Assembly (NCBI RefSeq): GCF_019112545.1
Contig: NW_025064912.1
Span: 4,211 to 66,790, forward strand
DNA: 62,580 nt
Direction: 5' to 3'
Origin: Guyanagaster necrorhizus
Taxonomy: Eukaryota > Basidiomycota > Agaricomycetes > Agaricales > Physalacriaceae
Shown here: piece by piece, positions 11,802-22,562 of the stretch
How positions within the stretch are numbered: the stretch's first letter is position 1
Layout: each line of letters begins with the position of its first letter
Position numbers and translations under genes: made by a program
Notes under the pieces: generated by a model
Told to the model about the DNA's origin: nothing
Database searches by the model: none
What the model saw: the letters and a program-made list of their open reading frames with translations, nothing else

Positions 11802-14800
11802 TCAAGCAGAGCAAAGTCCAAGCTCAGTAGCAAAGTGCTTCATCTTGGCTGAAGGTAAAGGCTTGATGAGAGCATCGGCAACCATGTCCTCAGTGGGACA
11901 GTAAACAAGATGAAGGGAGCCTTCACTGATGACCCAGCAAATAAAGTGGAAGCAAATGTCGATATACTTGGTTCAGGCATGATACTGATGATCTTTTGAG
12001 AGCACAATAGCAGACTGATTGTCTGAGAATAAAGTTGTAGCCTCAGTAATCGATGAGAAAACCTGAGAGAGCAGACTGCAAAGCCAGAGCACCTCCTTTG
12101 ATGCATGAGTTGCAGCCACGTATTCAGACTCGGTGGTTGAAAGCAAGATGATCTCCTGCTTTTTAGACAACCACAAAACAGCTCCACCATTCAGCATGAA
12201 AGCATACCCAGTAATGGCATGCCTATCCTCTGCCATGCTCCCATCAGCATCTACATAACCATACAAAACCTTTCCATTTCCCCCAAATGTCAGCCGGTAA
12301 TCCCTCATGCCCTTCAGATAGTGAAAGATGTGCTTTACAGCCTTCCAATGAGTCTCTGCAGCAGCCGTTGAATATTTCAAGACTGTTGTCATGGCAAATG
12401 TAATATCAGGGCATGTCTCGAGCATAACCCAGATCAAGGAGCCAACAGACTCCCTGTAAGAGACATCTCTCATGGCTGCAATTTCTCGGGTGAAGGCTGG
12501 TGCAGGAAAGGAAGACAAACGGAGATTAATATCCATTGGTGTAGAGACTGGTTTGAGGTCTTCAAAGCCATAGTGACGAACAATGACATCAATGTACGAG
12601 CATTGAGAAAGAGAAACGGAGCATGACTCATGGTCACACATGATCTTAATGCCGAGAATCCAGTGCAGCTCCCCCAAATCCATGACTTTCATGTATTTTG
12701 TCATACCTTCCTTTATCTCTTGCACTAGACGCAATGATGATGCTGTGATGATGCAGTCGTCAACATGGACAGCAATGATAGTTAAGTTTCGGCCCTCCTG
12801 CTTGTAAAACATGGCTTGATCAACGTCGCACTGCTTGAATCCCAGCTGCACCACCAAAATCTCAACAAGACGTTGATACCAGCAATGACCACTCTGCTTC
12901 AAACTATACAGAGTCTTTATGAGATGGCAGACTTGACCAGGATGAGAGTCAGGCTCAGGATAGCTAGGAGGTTGATGCATGTAAATGATTTCTTCGTTGG
13001 TGAGCTTTCCATTCAAGTATGCGCCCTTGATATCAACTTGATGGAGCTCTAGGTCGAATGCCGCAGCCATAGCAAGGATTGAACAGATAGATGCAAGCCT
13101 TGCAACAGGGGCATAAGTGTTGAAGTAGTCGATGCCAGGTACTTGTGAGAACTCTTGTGCTACCAAGCGAGCCTTGAACTTGACTATGCCTCCCTCAGCA
13201 TCCTTCTTGATTCGAAAGACCCACTTTGAGCCCACGACATTTGCTCCAACTGGTTTTTTGACAATTTTCCAAGTCCCTGCAGTCTTCAACGTCACAAGCT
13301 CTTTCTGTATTGCACCTTTCCACAAAGGCCAATCAGACTGACGCTTCGCTTCAGCTAGACTGCATGGCTCTAAGGCTTCTGCATCGGCTGTTGAAATGGC
13401 CATGACATACTCCTCAAGGAAGTCAGCATCCTCAAGTATCATCAATCAATCTGCCTCTCCTTCTCCCTCAAACTCGAGAGGTTTATTGTTTTCATTGGCA
13501 ACTGGTAACTGAACACCAACAGGTACCACAGGATTGCTTGGGCATGCCAATACACTGCCTTTGCCGGAGATGAGGTCCAGCACCCACTGGCTAGGCTTTT
13601 GAGTGCATCCAGAACGGGTTTCTTCAACTATAGGTTGGACTGTAGGCTGGGCTTCGGAGGTAGGTGACACCTGTGATAGTTTTGCAGTAGGTGAATTGGG
13701 CTGAGTTTTTGGCATTGACAGAATCTTGTGTAGCTCAATGTCTTCCTCCCCTTCAAGATCATCAGTGGCAATATGAGTTGTGTCGAAATAGACATTTCAC
13801 TCAATAGACACTGTCTTGCTCTCTGTCCGGTAGACATGAGATCCATTGCTTGTTTCATCGAATCCAATCCACCGACCTTCACATACGCGGCTACCCAGCT
13901 TCATAGCCTTAGTCTCAAGGCATACCCAGCATTTCTCTCTCCATTCCCACAACTCTTTTAGATCTGGCTTCTTCCCTGTGACAGCTTCATAAGGAGTCAT
14001 TCCATCTAGAGCCTTTGTCAACATTCTGTTGAGGACCCAGACAGCATGGTGAACAGCCTCAGCCCATAGGAAGCAAGGTAAGCTGCTTGAATGCAGCATA
14101 GCTCTGACTTTTTCGATAACTGTGCGATTATACCTTTCAGCCACCCCATTGTGCTGTGGCATATCATGTACAGTCATCTTCATTGTCATGCCAGCATTTT
14201 TCAGATACAAGATAAATACTTTGTTGAAGTATTCACCTCCATGGTCTGAATGGAGGATTTTCACAGGGTGGTCATGCTGAGTGCGGATGCGAGCTTCATA
14301 GGCTTTGTACGCTGTGAAAGCTTCACTCTTCTGGTGTAAGAATTCAAGGTAAGCCCAATGAGTGCTGTCATCAATGAAAGAGATGAAATAACAGTGTTTA
14401 CACAGGGATTCTACAGGTGCAGGTCCCTATAAATCAGAGTGAATTTCACCTCCAATATCGGTTGCACATTCTCTCCCTCGAGCCTTAGACACTGGCTTTC
14501 GTGTAGCTTTAGCATAGACACATGACTTGCAGAACCATGGTTCTCCAGATGACTTGTCGAGCTTTACTCTGGTCATGAAGCCTTTTTCAACCAGATGACA
14601 AGCAACTTCAGGTGAAATGTGGCCCATGCGGTGGTGCAATTGGTCTAGAGTAAGCACCTCCTCAGCTGTCCCAGCCAAATCTCCCTCATGATGAACCCGA
14701 TATAGGCCACCATCATCTTTTGGGACAACCCCAACAACCTTTCCATCTGGTGCATGGATGGTGCATTTTCCGCCACCGAAAGTCAACTCGAAACCAAGAT

Positions 14801-16265
14801 TGTCAAGTCGGCCAACTGAAATGAGTGTATAGCCAACTTCGGGAGAGTACATAACCTCGGTGAGTTGCAGATTGCTCGCATTTGCACCATTTGGCACATC
14901 AATGCTCATCACACCCTTTCCAGCTGCAGAAAATTTTTGAGTGTTCGCAGCACGGAATGCCTTGGGCAGGACAGACTGGAATGAGTTGAAATTGTCGCGG
15001 TAAGGGGAAATATGGCATGTACAGCTGGAGTCGTAGAGTTCAGTATGAATTTGAACATCGGGTGAGTTTACAGTGTTGGTAATGGCTGCGACTGACTCTT
15101 CAGAAGCAGATACATCCTCCAAGGTCAGCATGCCAGATGTGGCATCCAATTGCTTGTCAACAAAGGAGTTCACATCACTCCAGTCAACATCTGAGGACAA
15201 CACACTGCTCAGCTCATCCCATGACTCATCACCAACCTCCGAAAAAAGGTCGGTACCATCGTCCTCATCCCCCAAGTCCTCTGATAAGCCCTCAACTTCA
15301 GACTCGTCTGACTCAGAAACTGCAGCCAGCGATGGCATGTCGCTAGCATCATCAACTCCGAATGCACCACCGGCTTCCCAGTCCGAATCCGACGATTCCT
15401 CAGCCACATTGGCTATTTCACCCTTCGATCCAGAGGCCTTGCTGTCATTGTCTGACGACTTCTTCTCGGGGCATTTGTTTTTGAAGTGTCCTTCTTTCCC
15501 ACATCCCCAGCACAATTTCTTGCCAGGTTTCTTGCCCTTCTTATTGCCACCTGAGCTTGATGAAACAGACATGGCTTCATCTTGCTCCGAGTCCTTTCCC
15601 TTTCCAGACTGCCGACTATGCTTGGCTCACTCGCGCTCCAGTCGGTTGTATTCCTCAGAAATGGCATGGATCAGGTTCTCGGGATCAACTTCCTTGTTGG
15701 AACTAAAAAGCTTTGCCGCCATAAGGAGAGTCAATGCATGCTTGGCAAGATAGGAAGGGATAGAGGTGAGAATCGTTGAGCGGTAATCCTTCTCCTCGAT
15801 GATGACACCGATGGAAGCTAATGACTCCCGTTTCATTGACAGACTGTCAAGAAACTCGTGAACATTGCCTTTGGCCAGGCAATGCGACTCCATAAACTGC
15901 TGCCGAAGGTCGGTTTGTGCATAGCCGCTCTTATCAGTAAACTCTTTTTCAATCTTTGACCAGGCTACAGCAACTGTGGGAAGACGCTGAATCTTCATAG
16001 CGACTGAGTCAGGGATCTTCGAGAGCAGGAGGTTCTTGGCTACAGCCTCATCTTTCTCCCATTCATCTAGCTCAGCCATGAGAGCTGTTGTGGGTGCAGT
16101 GAGAGAGGGTTTGGGCTTGGATCCATCGAAGTGATCCCATTTCCCTTTGGCTTGAACACCAGTGGAAAAGCGGAGGTAGAAGATGGACCAGTTGTCACCA
16201 GACGTGTTCAGTGTGGGGACGTTTGATGGTAGGCCTGTAGTCAAGGCAGCAATGGCGGAAGTCAT
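11802..16265 (-). pseudogene. copia C1 gag-pol, broken by a few stops
   Basis: The start is the ATG at 16265 (MTSAIAALTTGL), matching the C2 start. Gag runs to about 15570 and is followed by the zinc knuckle CWGCGKEGHFKNKC. The protease motif reads DSSC where C2 has DSGC, so its active-site Gly is Ser (near 15024-15032). The integrase zinc region is LHHRMGHISPE with CKSC. Stops lie at 15627-15629 (TGA where C2 has CGA), 14427-14429 (TAG where C2 has TGG in SDLWGP), 13797-13799, 13446-13448 and 11973-11975. The family stop codon is at 11802-11804. With the stops removed it would be one long Gag-Pol frame, as in C2. Confidence 0.92.
11973..13445 (-). pseudogene. copia C1 reverse transcriptase and RNase H, open fragment of 490 codons
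   Basis: This is the C-terminal pol segment. RVT_2 begins with SKWVFRIKKDAEGGIVKFK and continues through FNTYAPVARLASI and QVDIKGAYLNGKL. The catalytic box is VHVDDCIITAS with both Asp present. RNase H follows with YVDADGSMAEDRHAITGYA, LSTTESEYVAATHASKEV and FSDNQSAIVLSKD. It ends at a TAG where the family continues. RT itself looks catalytically sound, unlike the protease of the same element. Confidence 0.92.
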
Positions 16266-16311
16266 TTGAGTATGAAGGATGGGATAGAGTAATTCTCGGG
16301 GCCGTATAACC

Positions 16312-16513
16312 TCTAAGAAAGTGACGCGCGTTTGTAGCACCTAATAGAGTATGCTGTTAGCTATAACGTAGACCTCACACAGCATAGCGATAAGCAGAAA
16401 CGCGGTGAGGGTGCTCGACAGACCGTATTCAATATATATAGTCCATCCCGACATAAAGGGGTATCGAGCTTGGCCGGCGGGATACGACGGAGCTCCTGCT
16501 TGCTAATCCAACA
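16312..16513 (-). repeat. 5' LTR of copia C1 (202 bp)
   Basis: It has the same length and layout as the C2 LTR at 60293-60494, with TGTTGG and CTTAGA termini and CpG dinucleotides largely intact. The primer site GGTTATACGGCC follows on the minus strand (16300-16311). Confidence 0.88.
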
Positions 16514-16644
16514 AGAGGTACATATGACTACTACTTACCTGAGTACGACGGTCAATTGCTTAAAGGCAATTGACCGTCGACTCAGGACAAAACTGTCTAT
16601 GCTTATATAAGGTTGACATCAGGTACTTGTGTCGTCCCGCAACA
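16514..16644 (-). repeat. D-type LTR piece right of copia C1, with a long hairpin
   Basis: Its right part is the reverse complement of the D LTR (TTATATAAGGTTGACATCAG to CCCGCAACA). It still contains CpGs that are TpG or CpA in the D LTRs at 24897 and 40361. Together with 11464-11540 it shows that C1 landed in D-type LTR sequence, although the two pieces overlap rather than join, so the target was already rearranged. Confidence 0.7.
16539..16585. repeat. near-perfect hairpin in the D-type LTR
   Basis: The arm CGACGGTCAATTGC pairs with GCAATTGACCGTCG over 14 bp, around a TTAAAG loop. It is extended by CTGAGT and ACTCAG with one bulged base, giving about 20 paired bases. The corresponding segment in the D LTRs is weakened by C-to-T changes. 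Confidence 0.8.
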
Positions 16645-17843
16645 AGAACGGCAGATGCAGGAGGAGAATTTCAGAGAATGAGAGTCGTCGACTAAGAAAT
16701 CAAGGATGCAGTCGATTAGCTCTTGAAGCAGCTAGTCAAAGGGGGCCATCTATGAGAAAATAAGTCCCTCCACAGGAATGACACGGCATATAAAATACTT
16801 CGATACCAGGTCTTGACGATGGACGAGACGAGGAGAGTTATGACTTGTATGATTACAAATAAGAGAGCATTAACGAGGGGACGCTTTCTCGTGTAGGTAT
16901 GAACAGCCTTGCCGATCTCAATGGGCAGAGAATGCAGCCGCTCGGGACGCGGTAAGTCCTTGTGGGCCCTGTTCAGAGTCGCATGGGCAAACCAAGCTGT
17001 TCTTCATAGTTTGAGCTGCGCGTCATACCATCAAATCCCCTACAAATGGGGGCTACGCCTTGTATCCTAGTCAGAAATGGACCAAGAAGGGAACAATACA
17101 GATGCTGACATAGCACTTCATCCTGAGTACAGCCTGAAGCAGAAAATTCGGGAAGATTCCAAAGTCGGCTCATACAAATCCCAAATTCTGTGAGTCTCTC
17201 CATCTCAATTTTGCGTAAGCTTTCCATTGGTAGAAGCTGCCGCCTTCCGGGCTTATGTATGTCATTTTAATTTCTGAGGAGAGCAGGAGAAACCAAGTGC
17301 GTTGCTACTACCTGCAATTGAGCAGGTGAAGCACTGGTCAGTTGTCTAGGCCATGATGCTTAAACTGTGTCCGCTGCCAGTACCCAGTCACATTTCGAGC
17401 ATGCGACGATGATTCTCGCCGAAAGTGTCCTGATTTTACCAAATGTCTTGCATTGACCTCGTCTTATACAGTGGTTGACGTTGGACCATGATGAAGAAGG
17501 CTCCAAGAAATGATGGAGGAGAGTCGCTGTTATGATGGTAGGGATCAACACCATAAGCCTGGATTCTTACTATCATCACGACTTGCTACACACCTTCTCA
17601 ATTTATAACACAAATGCTTTTTCTGTGTATCAGTTAGCAAGAGCAGGAAGAGTAGCGAAACCAATTTTCATTGGTGCGTGACAAAGCATACATACAGTGG
17701 AGAATGCTAATTATATTTTATTGTGAGTATCTTAATGGATGGGATGTGCCATCGGATATGTGCAGTGAACTATGAATGGCCTGATATATACTCAAGGTGA
17801 GAAATAGTACTAATCTAGGATGGCCACAAAATATGTACTCACT
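16645..17843. other. 1.2 kb without a recognised gene
   Basis: CpG-containing sequence downstream of the HET gene. A short minus frame (16973-17227) has no recognisable motif. The stretch holds the 3' flank of the HET gene and nothing else that I can support. Confidence 0.4.
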
Positions 17844-20593
17844 TCAAATAAGAATGTTCCAACACTGTTTAGTAATGCACAGATGCTCCAGCCTCCGTGC
17901 TTCTTCATTGACCATTTCAAACACGGACACTTTCTCAAACTTTTTGTCAGACAGTCTTCGCCCGACGATCCAATGTTGCTTCGGAACCAGTTGGAGAGCC
18001 TTTGGATCCATACCAAGCAATGTGTACATGTCTTCAGGTATTGGGAACTTGTGGCGTGCAATGATGTCAAATGTATGTTCTGTTCCAATGGCATCTTTAA
18101 TGATCAACTCGCCACGTCGATCAACCTCTGCCGCACCTCCCACAGCCAAACCTCCCACAAATACCTTTTCAATGCAGTGCCCTTCACACCAGCTATCATT
18201 CGTCTCCTCATCCAGGTCCACACTCATCAAGGAGTAGTTATCCACAGGCAGAGGATTCTGCATAACCTGCGCCCATGACGGTCTCCACTTCGTGCCTGTA
18301 TCTCCTGGTTCAGGATACTGGAAGAACACCAGACCCCGATTCTCCACATCCATTGCATTCACCAATTCCGTCCATGCATCTTCGAGAGATTCGCTCTCTC
18401 GGTATGCCGGTATCATCCTGGGGAGCAGAGGGAATGCCAGTCCCATGACTTTGTCCACAGGATTGGTCGACACCCGGTTCTGCATCTTGGACAAGACATT
18501 AAACATCCTGGAGATGAGTGCCGGCTGCAGAAACGGATCATAGACAGCGCTGATGGACCGCAGCTGCTTGTGAAACCTAGTCAGTATCTCAGTATCATAG
18601 TTCCCATCCTTGTCTATTGGTTTTGCATGCAGCGGTCCATCAGATGTATCCCCGACAATGATCCTCTGCCTGCCAATCTCCTGTAGTGTCCATGCGCGTC
18701 TAAACCAACAGCAATCACTATCCAAGTCGCCCTCCTTCAGAGTTAAAGGCCGCCCCAGCCCACTCAGATAGATCATGACTTCAGCGTTCGCATACACACA
18801 TCCGATAGTGGGCACATCGATCTTCCACTCTTCTGCACGCAGATCGTCCCTTGGCCCGCCCTCCTGTCTCAAACAGAGGACATCCAACCACGTGTATTCC
18901 ACTCCCAGATTCAGCATCTCGATGCGGATGAGGTCAAGGCTGGCATCTTTTGGGATCGGTACGGGCCATTCCTTCCCATTGATAGGTGTCCAGACGTCGA
19001 CGCGATCCTTCGCGTCCATCCACGCATGCGATACCGGCAGAACAATCCGTGTACCACTTGGCCACGGGACCATCCATAGAAACGCGTCGCTGCTCCACCA
19101 TGGCACCACCCGATTAGCGTATAGATCCCAGACCCGTCGAGGTTCCAATTTCGGGTTGACAATCCGGTTACCGACAAGTGCATTCCGTCGCTTCTCCTGG
19201 TCCCGAGCTTCGCGTGTACGTATCTCATCTTGGATGGTGTTCCGGCGTTTGATGCCCCATACCGCGCGGAGACGGCTATATGCAGTGCCAAAGTCATAGT
19301 CACTCTTGACGCAGTCTTCGAGAACAGAAGAGAGAGTCGGTATGTCCAGGGTGTATGACGTTCCGAGTGTGGCATTCAGTTCATCCAAGATGCCCTGAAC
19401 ACCGAGAGTAGTGCAGGGTGTGTCAGCAAGGGAGGATGATATAGCAGGTTTTGCCCCAATGTAAGCCCGTTGCAATGGCACTTTGATCGACCATTCGTCT
19501 CGGCCCGCCTCAGTATAGGAAGCGAGAAAGGTTCCATAACACTGTGGATGTACAGAAATATGTGTTATACACTTGTGTTCAGTTTGGTTAATTTACTTAC
19601 CCTCAACATTCTTGCCAGCAAGTGAAATTCATAATCACCAGGACTGGGGAATGCATCGCCAATATGCGTAATATCACCGGCCGGATGGTCGTTAATCATG
19701 GCCACAGAAGACCCCAGAATTGATGATTCGGAGAGTCGTTCTGGATGGAAGCTGAAGGACGACTGCGGGATATCCTGCACGATAGGATCGTCATCTTCAG
19801 TAGAACTGCTTGCTGGTGTAATATTACCTCTTGGGACTCGGGTGGAGGATGATATTACGGGCTTTCGACCAGTGTAGGATCGTTGTAATGGAACTTTGAT
19901 CGACGACTGCTGCTGGCCCGTTTCAGTGAAGGCAGAAATGGTGACTACGGGGAAAGTGAGGTCCTGAAAACATGTTAACAGACTCTTCTCTGTTTGTTTG
20001 CTAACCGGCTTACCTCCTGGGCCTGAGGGTTTGGGAATACAAAATGAGAATCGCAGCTCAGGAGTTCTGAAGCTGTTTCTGCACTGCTCAAGCCGGGCGG
20101 CGAGTGTGTCGTTACCTCCAAGACAGGGCCTTCACCTTCTGCAGTAGAACTGGCATGAGGTATCGCACCTTGAGACTCTGAAGGCGGAATTATGTTGGCA
20201 TTCTGGTCAGAATCGGATATTGCATCAGGAGATGGAACCTTCATCGATGAATTCGGAAAGACGGAGCGTGAGTGAATCCAAATTGACTTGACACCGCTCA
20301 AAAGTAGGCCAATAATTCTCGATAGTACTAATGTCGTCGTACTGAGTACTCCAAACGAAATAGATTAACAATACGTACTATTTCCCAATTTCTAGATTGC
20401 AGTCAAAGGATTGCGGAATCAAGGTGTATTTGCAGTGTTGCAACTCGGAGGTTGAATCTATGGGCTGTGCAAAGTATTCGCGTAAACAGCATGCTAGACG
20501 CCGTCGGAACCAATAATAGAGAGGATCAGGATTGGTCGATGATGCCTTCAACCATAATCGCTGCTGAACTGTAACCCTCACTAATAATGACAT
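17844..20593 (-). CDS. HET-domain protein, four exons, apparently intact (about 852 aa)
   Basis: Proposed exons on the minus strand are 20593-20379, 20296-20014, 19963-19601 and 19541-17844. All introns are GT-AG (82, 50 and 59 nt) and the phases join cleanly. The HET domain (PF06985) spans about residues 457-577, with SHAWMD at 458, WLDVLCLRQ at 505, a CVYANAEVMIYLSGLG block, and RRAWTLQEI at 568. The C-terminal part has the WRPSWAQVM and WIVGRRLSDKKFEKVSVFEM segments seen in basidiomycete HET proteins. HET proteins take part in non-self recognition and cell death in ascomycetes; their role in mushrooms is largely unknown. Exons 2, 3 and 4 share a repeated module (S-I/M-KVP). The start codon is the least certain part, because exon 1 could begin upstream. 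A decayed genomic copy with conserved introns lies at 41844-45940 and supports the exon borders. Confidence 0.88.
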
Positions 20594-21441
20594 TCCACAG
20601 TAAGCCCATATATGAGCGAGGACTTATCATCTATAGTAAGTGTTTTTGTTCCTCGTGGTTGGGCTAAGTCCAGCGCTAATTGAGTTCGTTCTGCGATTGG
20701 CCAAGGGCCGTGGGGAGTTTTGCGAGTATGCCATGTGTTCGAGTCTTTTTGGGTGCGCTCTCGTGATGTGGCAGGCATGGCACTACAGTGTCGAGTCAAC
20801 CTCTTACTTTATGTGCAAGCTGCAAGGATCCTATTTCTGCTCAGTGATCATTTATACCGTCAACCAAAAATCACCGGGGCATCGCACGGGATAAAGGAGC
20901 AGATGGTGATATCTTTAATTACCTACATGTGTAAATGTGATGAATCTGACAGCAACTCCGACTAGAGGCTTTCTTCACTGTCGATCTCTTTTGTCATCTT
21001 CTTCCTCTTTGTGCCGCCTGTCTTTACTCTTGTATTCTAGTGTCCTCGTGGTACCCGTCACCAATATAATTTCGTACAAGTCACTCTGGAGACTCTTCAA
21101 AGATTCATTTCCTCCATCTTCTCTGCTCACACATTTATATCATCCTGCATGTTACAGCCTCTAGGAATACCGATATCTGCAACATGGACATCCTGTCACT
21201 CCTTCGCAAAGGATCATGGGTTGCACACCTTTATACTCTTGTGAATCCGACGTAAGGAAAAAATACCGAAATTTTCATTAATGATACAAACCACATCCAA
21301 ATCGCTGGGCCCTGCAAACGTCTCTTTCCAGTGGTGGTCGACCTTCTGAATAATACGTTCAACAAAAGCTTAGAGAAAGATAAAAGAAAAACATACCATT
21401 GAATTTCAAGGGTCACATTACCCTTTGTGTCACTGATCACG
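20594..21441. other. intergenic region with a segment repeated at 46970-47285
   Basis: 20594-21100 shows no gene that I can support. The segment of about 21119-21405, read on minus, is clearly similar to 46970-47285 read on plus, including a stretch AATTCAATGGTATGTTTTTC that looks like a splice donor and the phrase GPSDLD in one frame. It may be a short exon of an unidentified minus-strand gene running against the hemD relic. Function unknown. Confidence 0.45.
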
Positions 21442-21935
21442 ATGACGTCCAGGACCAACGTTCTCCTTCGCGAACCTACGCCATCCTCCGACAGCGGTCA
21501 GGACCGGTATGAAGCCATCTTTACTGCAGAAAACAACATGCCTTTCTCGATTCCAGTGCTCGAGGTCGTGCTCACGAATATCAATGAACTCGCATCCGTA
21601 ACGGCACAGGGCGATTTCGATGGAGCTGTCATGATCAGCGCACGCTCATGCGAGGCCTGACACAAGGCGAATGGTGCAGCCAAGAACGGTACGTGTCGCA
21701 TTCACTTTCTTGAATTTTATTCTCAATTTCAGCGACAGAATGTCCGTTCTATGTCGTCGGGAAGACTACCAGCTCGACATTCTCTCAACGTTTGAAGGAG
21801 AGACCGACGGGGCCACGGTGGATCGTGTTATTTGCACCGTCTGCTGCTGAATTCATTCTACCCTTTCTGAACGAAGGGTTCGACGTGGATTTAGTGAATA
21901 TTGCTGTCATTGGACCAACCACGGATTAGTATCAA
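21442..21935 (+). pseudogene. uroporphyrinogen-III synthase relic (hemD/HEM4-like)
   Basis: Blocks typical of fungal uroporphyrinogen-III synthase appear in order: MTSRTNVLLREPTP at the start, IPVLEVVLTNI, GAVMISARSCEA, then after a likely intron (about 21695-21732, GTACGT...TTTCAG) PFYVVGKTTSSTFSQ, RWIVLFAPSAAEFILPFL and NIAVIGPTT. The enzyme closes hydroxymethylbilane into uroporphyrinogen III in haem synthesis. A TGA follows SARSCEA where the family has Trp, roughly 80-90 residues between the YVVG and WIVLFAPS blocks are missing, and a TAG follows GPTTD. It is therefore a deleted, broken copy; the working gene must be elsewhere. The family call comes from recalled motifs, not from a search. 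Confidence 0.72.
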
Positions 21936-22130
21936 AGCAATTCAATACATGAAACATTATAGACAAACCTGGAGCATAGGCATTAACAGTAATACCATAA
22001 TTACCGACCTAGATCCTATGAGAGTGAACTTGGTTATATTCGTGGTTAATGTCCTTGGGCAAAAACCGGCGCACGTTGCTTGCCAGCGATGTGTCAAATC
22101 AAATACATGGGCCATCGCAGAAGTACTATA
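21936..22130. other. short region after the hemD relic
   Basis: A plus frame continuing to 22164 contains GQKPAHVACQRC, which could be leftover C-terminal hemD sequence (the family has a KPTP-type motif there) or chance. No gene is supported. Confidence 0.3.
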
Positions 22131-22562
22131 TCAACCAAAATGTGAGGATATTTCCAGTGATTGAGCGCCACCTTTACAAACAAACAAAGAGGACCGGCAG
22201 ATAACGACGGAGTGGGAAACTAGCTTCTCGGATATCTTGAGGCCATAGTGATGCCAAGGTAATACACTGCGACGGCTCCGAATTTCCCAAGCATCCAGAA
22301 CAGAACTCAAAATCGCGTTCTCGATACCAACACACCAATCTCGGTGGCTCATCCAGTTACCCGGATTATACTCAACATTCCTAAGAGAGACATCACACCT
22401 GCATCCTAAACACACCACCGTGTCCCGTTCGACCCTGTCTGCATCAACCCAGGGCTCGCACCTGAGGAAAAGTTGCCTCCGCTGAGCATCGTCCTGGCTG
22501 AACCGATAAAGTGGGCTCTCGAACGTCTTCAGGAAGCTCACTTCGGGACCGTTCTGCGACAC
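22131..22562 (-). CDS. small protein with a CxxC...W..H...C zinc-binding motif, unresolved gene
   Basis: The frame is 143 codons here and stays open upstream to about 22625, where a TAG next to an AG could mark a splice acceptor. It contains RRQLFLRCEPWV, then VCLGCRCDV and NWMSHRDWC. This arrangement (a charged lead-in, a CxxC pair, an aromatic spacer and W..H...C) recurs in many basidiomycete proteins of unknown function and probably binds one zinc ion. The 5' exons are not resolved. It may be an intact small gene or the 3' exon of a longer one reaching toward 23.5 kb. Confidence 0.45.
   Translation of the reverse strand: MSQNGPEVSFLKTFESPLYRFSQDDAQRRQLFLRCEPWVDADRVERDTVVCLGCRCDVSLRNVEYNPGNWMSHRDWCVGIENAILSSVLDAWEIRSRRSVLPWHHYGLKISEKLVSHSVVICRSSLFVCKGGAQSLEISSHFG

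Larger units (their letters stand above)
11541..16513 (-). mobile_element. Ty1/copia retrotransposon C1, nearly complete but inactivated
   Basis: A 4973-bp minus-strand element with a perfect 5-bp target duplication AGAGG (11536-11540 and 16514-16518). The LTRs are 16312-16513 (5') and 11541-11794 (3'). The internal region is a single gag-pol with only a handful of stops. A close relative, C2, begins at 60293 and is uninterrupted where C1 has stops, so C1 is a recently disabled member of a family that may still be active. CpG is retained much better than in A, B, D or E. Confidence 0.95.

Noticed and set aside
15073..15753. 226-codon plus-strand open frame, and a matching 225-codon minus frame at 61053-61730
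   Set aside because: Both are antisense to the acidic Ser/Asp-rich Gag linker of C1 and C2. The codon composition of that linker leaves few antisense stops, and the two occur only because the elements are homologous.
21231..21458. 75-codon minus frame beginning MVLDVIVISD
   Set aside because: It overlaps the start of the hemD relic in antisense. The part repeated at 46970 is conserved in another frame, so this frame itself is not supported.
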